Shown here: piece by piece, positions 52,929-60,800 of the stretch | How the letters are laid out: each line of letters opens with the position of its first letter | How positions within the stretch are numbered: the stretch's first letter is position 1 | Assembly: GCA_033856255.1 (NCBI GenBank) | Contig: JAWVFH010000034.1 | Span: 9,872-73,871 of the forward strand | From: WHSW01 sp033856255 | GTDB taxonomy: Bacteria; Actinomycetota; Thermoleophilia; Solirubrobacterales; 70-9 | Reading direction: 5' to 3' | DNA length: 64,000 nt | Translations under genes and position numbers: made by a program | The notes under the pieces: model-generated | What the model saw: only the letters and a program-made list of their open reading frames with translations | Told to the model about the DNA's origin: nothing | Databases searched by the model: none

Positions 52929-55070
52929 CTACCAGTGCATGCCCCGCATCAGGTTCGCGAACAGGACCTGCTGGCTGTTGGCCTGCTCGTCGGTAGTCGT
53001 CCCGGTCGCCACGCCTCCGCCCTCGCCGGGTGTCTTCTTCTCGCCCTTGGCGGCGCTGGAGTCCGGGAACAGGTGGTAGGCGGTGTTGAGGATGTAGTCG
53101 ATCGACTTCGGGTTCAGCGCGTAGAGGATCTGGCCCAGGGTCCCCATCGGGGTGGCGATCCGCTTCGGCTTGTGGATGATCGCCTCGGTGATCATGTCCG
53201 CCGCCTCCTCCGGGGTGATCGTCGGGAAGCGGTCGTACATCTTCGTCGGCGCGATCATCGGCGTCCGCACCAGCGGCATGTTGATCGTCGTGATGTGGAC
53301 GCCGTCGTCGATGATCTCCGAGGCGATGCAGCGGCTGAACGCGTCCAGCGCCGACTTCGAGGCGACGTAGGCGGAGAAGCGCGGCATGTTCGTCTGCACG
53401 CCGATCGAGCTGACGTTCACGATGTGGCCGGACTTGCGCTCGCGCATCACCGGCAGCAGCTTCAGGATCAGCCGCACAGAGCCCAGGTAGTTGAGCTCGA
53501 TCGTGCGCTCGAAGTCGTGCGGGCGGTCGTAGGAGAGCGCGATCGAGCGGCGGATCGACCGACCGGCGTTGTTGACGAGCACGTCGACGTGACCGTGCTG
53601 CGCGAGCACCTCCTCGGCCATCCGTTCGATATCGTCGAAATCGGAGAGGTCGCACCGGTGGATGTGGGCCACCCCGCCGCCGGCGAGGATCTGGTCGCGC
53701 GTCAGCTCCAGCTTCTCCGGCGTCCGGGCGACCAGCAACACGGTGCCGCCGGCGTCGGCGATCTTCACCGCCGCCGCCTTGCCGATCCCCGACGAGGCGC
53801 CGGTGACCATGATGATCCGCCCCCGCACCGCCGCCTCCAGCGAGGCGTTGCCGACGATGTTGCGCGCGAACCGCAGCGCCTCGTCGGGGATCTGCTGCTC
53901 GAGGATCTGCGCGAAACCGCCGACCAGTCCGAGCCGGCCGCGGGCGGCGCCGATCAGGGTCTTGTCGCGGAACAGGTCGGGGTCGAGGTGGCGCTCCCAG
54001 TAGTCCCAGAGCTTGCCCGCGTAGGCCTCCAGCGGAGGCACGCTGATCCCCGTGCCCTCGAGCGCGGCCTCGGTCTGGCGAGAGTCGAAGTGGGTGGGGT
54101 AGTTGACGTAGATCAGCACCGACCGCGGGACGCCGAAGTCGGCGAGCACCCGGTCGAGGGCGGCGTCGGAGAGCGGGGTCGCGGTCATCGCGGCCTTGAT
54201 CAGCGGCAGCAGCGTTTCGATCGCCGGGGCCGGCAGCCGCAGCGAGGACTGGGGCGCGTGCGCGGCGCCCGCGAAGATGTCGATCACCTCGCCCGCGGAG
54301 TGCGGGTTGGGGTCGGTGAGGTGGAAGGCGCGCCCATCGAGGCCGTCGAGGTGGGCGATGTGGTCCATCGCCTTGACGACGAAGTCGACCGGGACGATGT
54401 TGATCTCGCGCCCCTCCACGCCCGGCATCGGCAGCCACTGCGGAACGGTGTTGCGAATCCGGCGGATCAGCTTGAAGAAGTAGTAGGGCCCGTCGACCTT
54501 GTCCATCTCGCCGGTCTCGGAGTTGCCGACGACGATCCCAGGGCGGTAGACCCGCCACGGCCGCGAGCTCTCGTTGCGGACCACGCCCTCGGACTCGTGC
54601 TTGGTCTGGAAGTAGGGGTGGTTGTCGACGTCCTGGGCCTCGTCGAACATGTCCTCGCGCCAGGTGCCCTTGTAGAGGCCGGCGGCGGCGATCGAGCTGA
54701 CCATGTGCACGCGCCCGGCCTCGATCGCGTCGGCGAACTGGACCATGTGGCGGGTGCCCTCGACGTTGGCGACCCGCTGGGTCTCGGCGCTCGCGGTCAT
54801 GTCGTAGATCGCGGCGAGATGGAAGAGGTGGTCGACCTCGCCCTCGAGCCGGGCGAGGTCCTCGGGCGAGACGCCGAGCTTGGGCTCGGAGAGGTCGCCG
54901 ACGATGCCGACGATCCGCTCCTCGTCGACGCCCCAGCGGTTGCGCAGCTCGGCGAGCCGGCCTTTCGAGCCCTCGCGCACGAGCACGTAGATCGTCCCCT
55001 CGCGCTCGAGCAGCAGCTCGACCAGGTTGCGGCCGATAAAGCCGGTGGCGCCGGTTACGAAGTAGCTCAT
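52929..55070 (-). CDS. Two-domain SDR, fatty acyl-CoA reductase-like
   Basis: 713 residues. The N-terminal extended SDR (1-360) has 'FVTGATGFIGRNLVELLL', 'HLAAIYDMTASAET' and 'YFQTKHESE' (Tyr-x3-Lys). The C-terminal classical SDR (about 425-670) has 'MVTGASSGIGKAAAVKIADAG', 'VNNAGRS' and 'SAYVASKSALDAF'. The arrangement resembles mycobacterial AcrA1-type acyl-CoA reductases that yield fatty aldehyde or alcohol. With the AGPS-like gene it would supply the alkyl chain. GAGGAGA precedes the ATG. Confidence 0.8.
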   Translation of the reverse strand: MSYFVTGATGFIGRNLVELLLEREGTIYVLVREGSKGRLAELRNRWGVDEERIVGIVGDLSEPKLGVSPEDLARLEGEVDHLFHLAAIYDMTASAETQRVANVEGTRHMVQFADAIEAGRVHMVSSIAAAGLYKGTWREDMFDEAQDVDNHPYFQTKHESEGVVRNESSRPWRVYRPGIVVGNSETGEMDKVDGPYYFFKLIRRIRNTVPQWLPMPGVEGREINIVPVDFVVKAMDHIAHLDGLDGRAFHLTDPNPHSAGEVIDIFAGAAHAPQSSLRLPAPAIETLLPLIKAAMTATPLSDAALDRVLADFGVPRSVLIYVNYPTHFDSRQTEAALEGTGISVPPLEAYAGKLWDYWERHLDPDLFRDKTLIGAARGRLGLVGGFAQILEQQIPDEALRFARNIVGNASLEAAVRGRIIMVTGASSGIGKAAAVKIADAGGTVLLVARTPEKLELTRDQILAGGGVAHIHRCDLSDFDDIERMAEEVLAQHGHVDVLVNNAGRSIRRSIALSYDRPHDFERTIELNYLGSVRLILKLLPVMRERKSGHIVNVSSIGVQTNMPRFSAYVASKSALDAFSRCIASEIIDDGVHITTINMPLVRTPMIAPTKMYDRFPTITPEEAADMITEAIIHKPKRIATPMGTLGQILYALNPKSIDYILNTAYHLFPDSSAAKGEKKTPGEGGGVATGTTTDEQANSQQVLFANLMRGMHW

Positions 55071-55108
55071 TGCGTCTCCTCAATCGCTGCGAAAGTCGGG
55101 TCTGAGCC

Positions 55109-55114
55109 TACTAT
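55109..55114 (+). promoter_or_regulatory. -10 hexamer of the zinc-ribbon-like gene
   Basis: TACTAT ends 6 nt before GTG 55121. The reverse strand reads TAGTAG over the same bases, possibly the -10 of the reductase gene, which has a longer leader. Confidence 0.5.
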
Positions 55115-55120
55115 TGGTGC

Positions 55121-55423
55121 GTGGGCTTCGAACTTGCTCCCGATCCCGGCGACCGCGGCGAGCCCGACGTCAAGCAGGGCCGCACCGGCGGTGCGGCGAT
55201 CGGCGAGCCGCGACTGGTCGAAAACGGGCTCCAGGTGCTCGCCCGTGGGGCGCTCGTCTGCCCGTCTTGCTCGCTGCCGATCTCGCCGGCGCCGCGGGTC
55301 CGCCCGAGGTCGATCCTCACCTGCGGCTTCTGCGACCACGCCTCGATCGCGCTCGACTTCCTGCGCGAGAACTCGTTCGACGCGCCGGCCAACGAGGTCA
55401 TCCTCGTCGCCCGCGTCGTCTAG
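55121..55423 (+). CDS. Small protein with zinc-ribbon-like CxxC pairs
   Basis: 100 residues from GTG 55121. 'VCPSCSLPI' and 'LTCGFCDHA' (two CxxC, about 20 residues apart) suggest one bound zinc. The N-terminal half is flexible and acidic, and the end is a strand 'NEVILVARVV'. There is no known family and no signal peptide. Its stop shares CTAG with the convergent PRC-barrel gene. Confidence 0.62.
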   Translation: MGFELAPDPGDRGEPDVKQGRTGGAAIGEPRLVENGLQVLARGALVCPSCSLPISPAPRVRPRSILTCGFCDHASIALDFLRENSFDAPANEVILVARVV

Positions 55424-55707
55424 ACGCCGGATCCTCGAACCGTCACTCGGCCGCGTTGGCCGTCGACCTCGACCACCCGTTCCCAGTCGATCAGGTCACG
55501 ATCGGCGATCGGCCGCTCCGTCCGGCCCGTATCGATGCCGAGCCGCTCGCGGAGCCCGCGGCGGCCGGTGACCAGGCCGATGATCCGCAGGCGATAGCCA
55601 TCGGGGCTGCTGCGCTGCAGCTGTCGCACACGGACGTCGTGGACGCGCCCGAGCTCGTCCCCATCCTCGGTCACGACCGTCGCTTCGAGAAGATCGGAGA
55701 GCCTCAT
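55420..55707 (-). CDS. PRC-barrel-like protein 2
   Basis: 95 residues. 'MRLSDLLEATVVTEDGDELG' then 'RVHDVRVRQL' and 'YRLRIIGLVTG' follow the PRC-barrel beta pattern (label for stored surface property followed by strands). It closes with 'RDLIDWERVVEVDGQRGRV'. PRC barrels bind RNA, protein or membranes (RimM, photosynthetic reaction centre H chain) and often accompany Mg2+ transporters. It overlaps the preceding PRC gene by 4 nt. Confidence 0.65.
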   Translation of the reverse strand: MRLSDLLEATVVTEDGDELGRVHDVRVRQLQRSSPDGYRLRIIGLVTGRRGLRERLGIDTGRTERPIADRDLIDWERVVEVDGQRGRVTVRGSGV

Positions 55708-56063
55708 CCGTCCTCACCCCCGCCGCCGACCAGCCGGGTCAGGTCGCGGTCGCCGTCGCCGAGCCCGAGCTGGGCCGCCGGGCTGTGCAGGACCACCGTG
55801 GCGTCGAAGTCCTCCACCTCTTCCCACGGGACCTCCCGCACCTTCCCCCTGAAGACCCGCGCGGCGAGACGTTGAAGCCGTTGCGGGAAGCGGGGCGGCA
55901 TGGCGCCGGTGCCGCTGAGGATCGCGCTCACGTAGGTGGGCCGGCCCGGGTCCCCCTCGAGCGCCAGGTCGTCGACCTTCCCGCAGCGGATCCCCTCGCT
56001 GTCGACCAGATCGAGGTCCAGCAGCCGGTAGGCGAGGTCGAGCTCCTGCCCGCGTTCGGCCAT
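55704..56063 (-). CDS. PRC-barrel-like protein 1
   Basis: 119 residues from ATG 56063. 'LDLAYRLLDLDLVDSEGIRCG' then 'KVDDLALEGDPGRPTYVSAI' are typical PRC-barrel strands. A middle 'PQRLQRLAARVFRGKVREVPWEEVEDFDATV' helps pair it with the second barrel. The ATG overlaps the NRAMP stop by one base (TGATG). Probably a cytosolic partner of the transporter (inference). Confidence 0.68.
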   Translation of the reverse strand: MAERGQELDLAYRLLDLDLVDSEGIRCGKVDDLALEGDPGRPTYVSAILSGTGAMPPRFPQRLQRLAARVFRGKVREVPWEEVEDFDATVVLHSPAAQLGLGDGDRDLTRLVGGGGEDG

Positions 56064-57289
56064 CAGCCGCCTCCCCCGTTCGTCGCGATCAGCAGTGGGA
56101 TCGCCGCCACCGCGACGATCATGATCACTCCGAGGTAGAGCCAGCCGAAGAAGCTCGACACGGGCCCGTTCGCGTGTTCGCCCATGAAGGCCTTGTCGCG
56201 GGCGACCAGCAGCACCGGGAAGTAGGTGAGCGGAAGGACGACGACCGAGAAGACGACCGAGTACTCGGTCAGCTGGACCGGATCGACGCCGGTCGAGACG
56301 ACCACGTAGGCGAGTGCGAAGGCGATCAGCCAGGCGGCGGTGAAGCGCGACGCGACTCGCTTCGGCCGGTACTTGCCCCATTCCCAGCCGAAGAACTGAG
56401 CGAGGTTGTAGGCGCTGGAAAACGCCGTGTCGATCGCGGCCCCGGAGACAGCGAAGGCGATCCCGACCAGCGCCAGCACGAGGCCGATCTCGCCCAGGGG
56501 CACGTTGGCGCCGAGTGCGACCGTGCCGATCAGCTCCGGCTGGACGCCGATCGGATGCCAGACGACCCCCGCGACGACCATCAGGCTGATCGACAGCAGC
56601 CCGCCGAGGCCAAAGCCGACGATCGCGTTCATCCGGTTGACGCCGAGGTCCTTGACCGACCAGCGTTCCTCGACCCCGCCGGATGAATAGAAGTAGACCT
56701 CATATGGCATCAGCGCCGCCCCGAGCAGGCCGACGACGAAGTAGGCATAGAGGACGAGGTTGCTCGCCGGCGCGCTGGGTGCAAATCCCTGCGCGACGGC
56801 ACCCCAGTCGGGGCTCAGATCGATCGCCGCGACCAGGTAGACGAGCAGGGCCAGGCCCATGTAGCCGAAGATGCGCTCGATCCACTCGAACGGCAGGAAC
56901 CAGCTCACGGCGGCCAGGAAGAGCACCGCGAGCACGAGCATGGTCGCGTAGGGAGCATCGAAGAAGAGCTCGAGCACGAGGCCGAGGCCACCCACCTCGG
57001 CCGCCAGTGTCAGCACGCTGAGCAGCACCGACCCGACCATCGTCGCCAGCCCAGGGCCAAAGCCGAGACGCTGGCGGACGACGTCCAGCACGGGACGCCC
57101 GGTAACCGCCGCCACCCGCCCGCACATCTCGGCGAAGACGACGATCCCGACGACGCCGACGACCACGGCCCAGATCAGCTGGAAGCCGAACTCGGCCCCG
57201 GCCTGGGTGTTGAAGACGAGGTCGCCGATGTCGACGAAGCCGCCGATTGCGGCGAGGATCCCGAGGGCGACCGAGAAGAGCTTCTTCAC
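56063..57289 (-). CDS. Atypical NRAMP-family metal transporter
   Basis: 408 residues with about 11 helices. The family fold is clear, but both metal motifs differ. The helix-1 DPGN motif reads Asp20-Ile-Gly-Asp23, and the helix-6 MPH reads Met194-Pro-Tyr196-Glu197. This adds acidic ligands, so the cargo may be harder than Mn2+/Fe2+, for example Mg2+ (inference). GTG start overlaps the lipoprotein stop (GTGA), and the stop overlaps the PRC gene. Confidence 0.82.
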   Translation of the reverse strand: MKKLFSVALGILAAIGGFVDIGDLVFNTQAGAEFGFQLIWAVVVGVVGIVVFAEMCGRVAAVTGRPVLDVVRQRLGFGPGLATMVGSVLLSVLTLAAEVGGLGLVLELFFDAPYATMLVLAVLFLAAVSWFLPFEWIERIFGYMGLALLVYLVAAIDLSPDWGAVAQGFAPSAPASNLVLYAYFVVGLLGAALMPYEVYFYSSGGVEERWSVKDLGVNRMNAIVGFGLGGLLSISLMVVAGVVWHPIGVQPELIGTVALGANVPLGEIGLVLALVGIAFAVSGAAIDTAFSSAYNLAQFFGWEWGKYRPKRVASRFTAAWLIAFALAYVVVSTGVDPVQLTEYSVVFSVVVLPLTYFPVLLVARDKAFMGEHANGPVSSFFGWLYLGVIMIVAVAAIPLLIATNGGGG

Positions 57290-57717
57290 AGCGACGCCGC
57301 CAGCTGGTCCGATTGGCGAGCCAGCTCACGCAGCCGGTCGGCGGATCGGGCGGCCGCGGCGGCGTCGTCGGGGGCTGTCTCGAGCTCGCCCACCGCGCTC
57401 GAGACGTCCTCGGCAAGCGAGATCGCTCGCTGGGTGGGCGCCTCGAGGCCGTCGGCCGGGTGGGCGTCGGTGAGCCGCTCGGCGCTGTGCTGCGCGGAAT
57501 CGGCGAGCGCGCGGGCCTGGACGCGGGCGAAGGTGCGCTTCGTGTTCTGGCTGGCGACCTCGTCGGCCAGCACGGCGCCCTCGGCGGCGGTCGAGTGGAC
57601 GGTCTCGACCTCGCGCTGGAGCTCGTCGGGGCCGAGCGGCTGGCATCCCGCGACGAGGATCGCCAACGCGGGGACGAATACCGCAAGCGCGAGCCGAGAG
57701 GTTCTGGAGCCGGTCAT
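57286..57717 (-). CDS. Helical lipoprotein heading the NRAMP/PRC operon
   Basis: 143 residues from ATG 57717. The signal sequence ends in the lipobox LVAGC (Cys about 22). The rest is a long helical, Ala/Glu-rich chain: 'DELQREVETVHSTAAEGAVLA', 'FARVQARALADSAQHSAERL', 'AARSADRLRELARQSDQL'. It would sit on the outer face of the membrane. A role as an extracellular partner of the transporter is inferred from the overlapping genes. Confidence 0.72.
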   Translation of the reverse strand: MTGSRTSRLALAVFVPALAILVAGCQPLGPDELQREVETVHSTAAEGAVLADEVASQNTKRTFARVQARALADSAQHSAERLTDAHPADGLEAPTQRAISLAEDVSSAVGELETAPDDAAAAARSADRLRELARQSDQLAASL

Positions 57718-57793
57718 GACTCGGTGAAACCCGTGTACCCGGGAAAACCGCTCCATCACCACGAAACCGGTGCATGTGACCACGCCTACCTCA

Positions 57794-57799
57794 TAGACT
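57794..57799 (+). promoter_or_regulatory. -10 hexamer of the oxoglutarate dehydrogenase gene
   Basis: TAGACT ends 12 nt before ATG 57812, with GGAGA between. The leader, if any, would be only about 5-6 nt. The rest of the 94-nt divergent gap shows no further clear element. Confidence 0.4.
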
Positions 57800-57811
57800 C
57801 AATGGAGAACG

Positions 57812-60800
57812 ATGCCGGACGGGCTGATCGAGCTGCAGATGCCCCAGATGGGGGAATCGGTCACCGAGGGAACGATCCTCGAGTGGCACGTCTCCGAGGG
57901 CCAGGAGGTCGCCGAGGGCGACACCGTCGTCGAAGTCTCGACCGACAAGATCGACGCCGAGGTGCCGGCGCCGGCGAGTGGCGTCGTCACCAAGATCCTC
58001 GCCCAGCCCGACGACACGGTCGCGGTCGGCCAGGTGCTGGCCGAGATCGACCCGAACGGCACCGCCTCGGGCAACGGAGCCCCGCCGCTCAAGGAGGCCG
58101 AGGGCCTGATCACCAGCGGCGGCGAAGGCGACCAGGACCTCGGCGACGACTCCGTCCCGTCCGAGTCGGCGCAGCCCGGTGAGATCGAGATCCCGGCTCC
58201 TGTCGCCACGGCGGATGACGAAACCGTGCAGATCAACATGCCCGAGATGGGCGAGTCGGTGACCGAGGGCACGGTACTCGAGTGGCACGTCGCCGAGGGC
58301 CAGCAGGTCGCCGAGGGCGACACGGTGATCGAGGTCTCGACCGACAAAATCGACGCCGAGGTGCCGGCGCCCACGGCGGGGACGATCACGAAGCTTCTCG
58401 TGAACGTCGACGACACGGTCCAGGTCGGGCAGGCCCTCGCTGAGATGGCCACGGGCGCCGCGCCGTCGGGCAACGGGTCGGCCGCCCCTGCAGCTGACCC
58501 GGCCGCCCCCGGAGGCGAAGCCGAGGAGGCGGGCGGAACGTCCAGTGATTCGAACAAGGCGTCGCCGGTCGCCCGCCGGGTCGCCGCGGCGAAGGGGGTC
58601 GACATTGGCGCCGTCAGCGGCACCGGGCCCGGCGGCAAGGTCGTCAAGGGCGACGTGCTCGCGGCGGCCGACGGCGACGGCGCCGCGCCGGCCGCGGCGG
58701 TCGCCGACGGCGAGGTCAAGCCGCTTCGCGGGCCCGCCGCGATGCTCGCCAAGGCGATGGACGAGAGCCGCAAGGTGCCGACCGCGACCTCGTTCAGGAC
58801 GCTGCCGGTGGACGTCCTCGACGCGAAGCGCAAGGCGATCAACGGCGCGCTCAAGGATCGCGGGATGAAGGTCTCGTTCACCCACCTGGTCGCCTGGGCG
58901 ATCGTCCAGGCCGGTCTCGAATGGCCGGTGATGGGCCGGACGTTCGCCGAGGCCGACGGCAAGCCGCAGGTGGTCGAGCACGCCCACGTCAACCTCGGGA
59001 TCGCGGTCGACGTCGAGCGCAAGGGCGGGCGCAGCCTGTTGGTGCCCTGCATCAAGGGCGCCGACGAGCTCGACTTCGCCGGCTTCCACGCCTACTACGA
59101 GGACCTGATCACGAAGACGCGGGAGAACAAGCTCACCGCCGACGACTTCCAGGGCACGAACATCTCGCTCACCAACCCGGGTGGCCTGGGCACGGTCGCC
59201 TCGGTCCCGCGGCTGATGGAGGGCCAGGGGACGATCATCGCCACCGGCTCGATCGCCTATCCGGTCGAGTGGGCGCACGCTCCGGCCGAGAAGATCAAGG
59301 CGCTGGGGATCTCGAAGGTGATGACGATGACGTCCACCTACGATCACCGGATCATCCAGGGCGCCGAGTCGGGGTCCTTCCTGCGCCGGATCGACCAGCT
59401 TCTGCAGGGCGAGGACGGCTTCTACGAGGGCGTCGCCGAGGCGCTGAGGATCCCCGCCAACCTGGTCACCACGGCCCACCCGGCCGCGGCCTCGGCCCCC
59501 CCGCTGAGCGCCGCCGGCACCCCGTCTTCCCCCAGCGCGGTGGTCGGCGCCGAGCCCGACCGCGAGCTGCTGCAGGCGGTGCAGGCGGCGACCTCGCTGC
59601 TCAAGGCCTACCGCACCCACGGCCACCTGGCGGCGAACGTCAACCCGCTCGGCGGCCAGCCGAAGGGCGACCCGGCGCTCGAGCCGGAGAACCTCAACCT
59701 GACCCCGGAGCTGATGGCACGGATCCCGGCCTCGATCCTGCGGATCGGCGTCGAGGGCGAGAACCTGCTCGACGCGCTGCCGCGGATGCGCGACGCCTAC
59801 TGCTCGACGATCGCCTACCAGATCGAGCACCTCGCCTCGCACCAGCAGCGGATGTGGCTGCGGGAGATGATCGAGACCGGCTGGCACCGGGCTCCCCTGG
59901 CGGCCGACGAGAAGCGCTCCCTGCTCTCGCGGCTGATCGAGGTCTTCCAGTTCGAGCGCTTCCTGCAGAAGGCCTACCTGGGCCAGAAGATGTTCTCGAT
60001 CGAGGGCCTCGACGTGACCGTGCCGATGATCGACGAGATGGCCACGCTGGCGCGCGAGAACGGCGCCGAGGAGGTCGTGATCGGGATGGCCCACCGCGGC
60101 CGGCTCAGCGTCCTCGCCCACAACCTCGGGCGCTCCGTGGAGTCGATCCTGGCCGAGTTCGAGGGCGCGAAGGCGCTCGACCGGGTGAAGGCGATCACGG
60201 CGATGCCGCATTCGGGCACCGGCGACGTCAAGTACCACCACGGCGCCGAGGGCCTGTTCCAGACCCGCGACGGCGACCAGGTGAAGGTGCGCCTGTATCC
60301 GAACCCGAGCCACCTGGAGTTCGTCGACCCGGTGGTCACCGGCGGTGCCCGCGCCGGGCAGACCGAGCACTCGGGCCCGAAGCTGCACCACAACCCGCAT
60401 GTCGCGGTGCCGGTGTTGCTGCACGGTGACGCCGCCTTCCCCGGCCAGGGCGTGGTCGCCGAGACGCTCAACCTGCAGTCGCTCGCCGGCTACTCGACCG
60501 GGGGCACGATCCACCTGATCACCGACAACCAGGTCGGCTTCACCACCGACCCGCAGGAGGATCGCTCGACGCCGTACGCCGGCGACATGGCGAAGGGCTT
60601 CAACTGCCCGATCATCCACGTCAACGCCGACGACGTCGAGGCCTGCATCGCGGCCACCCGCCTGGCGATGGCCTATCGCGAGCAGTGGGGCCGCGACGTG
60701 GTCATAGACCTGATCGGCTACCGCCGCTTTGGCCACAACGAGACCGATGAGCCCGCGTACACGCAGCCGAAGATGGCGGCGCAGATCAAGGAGCACCAGC

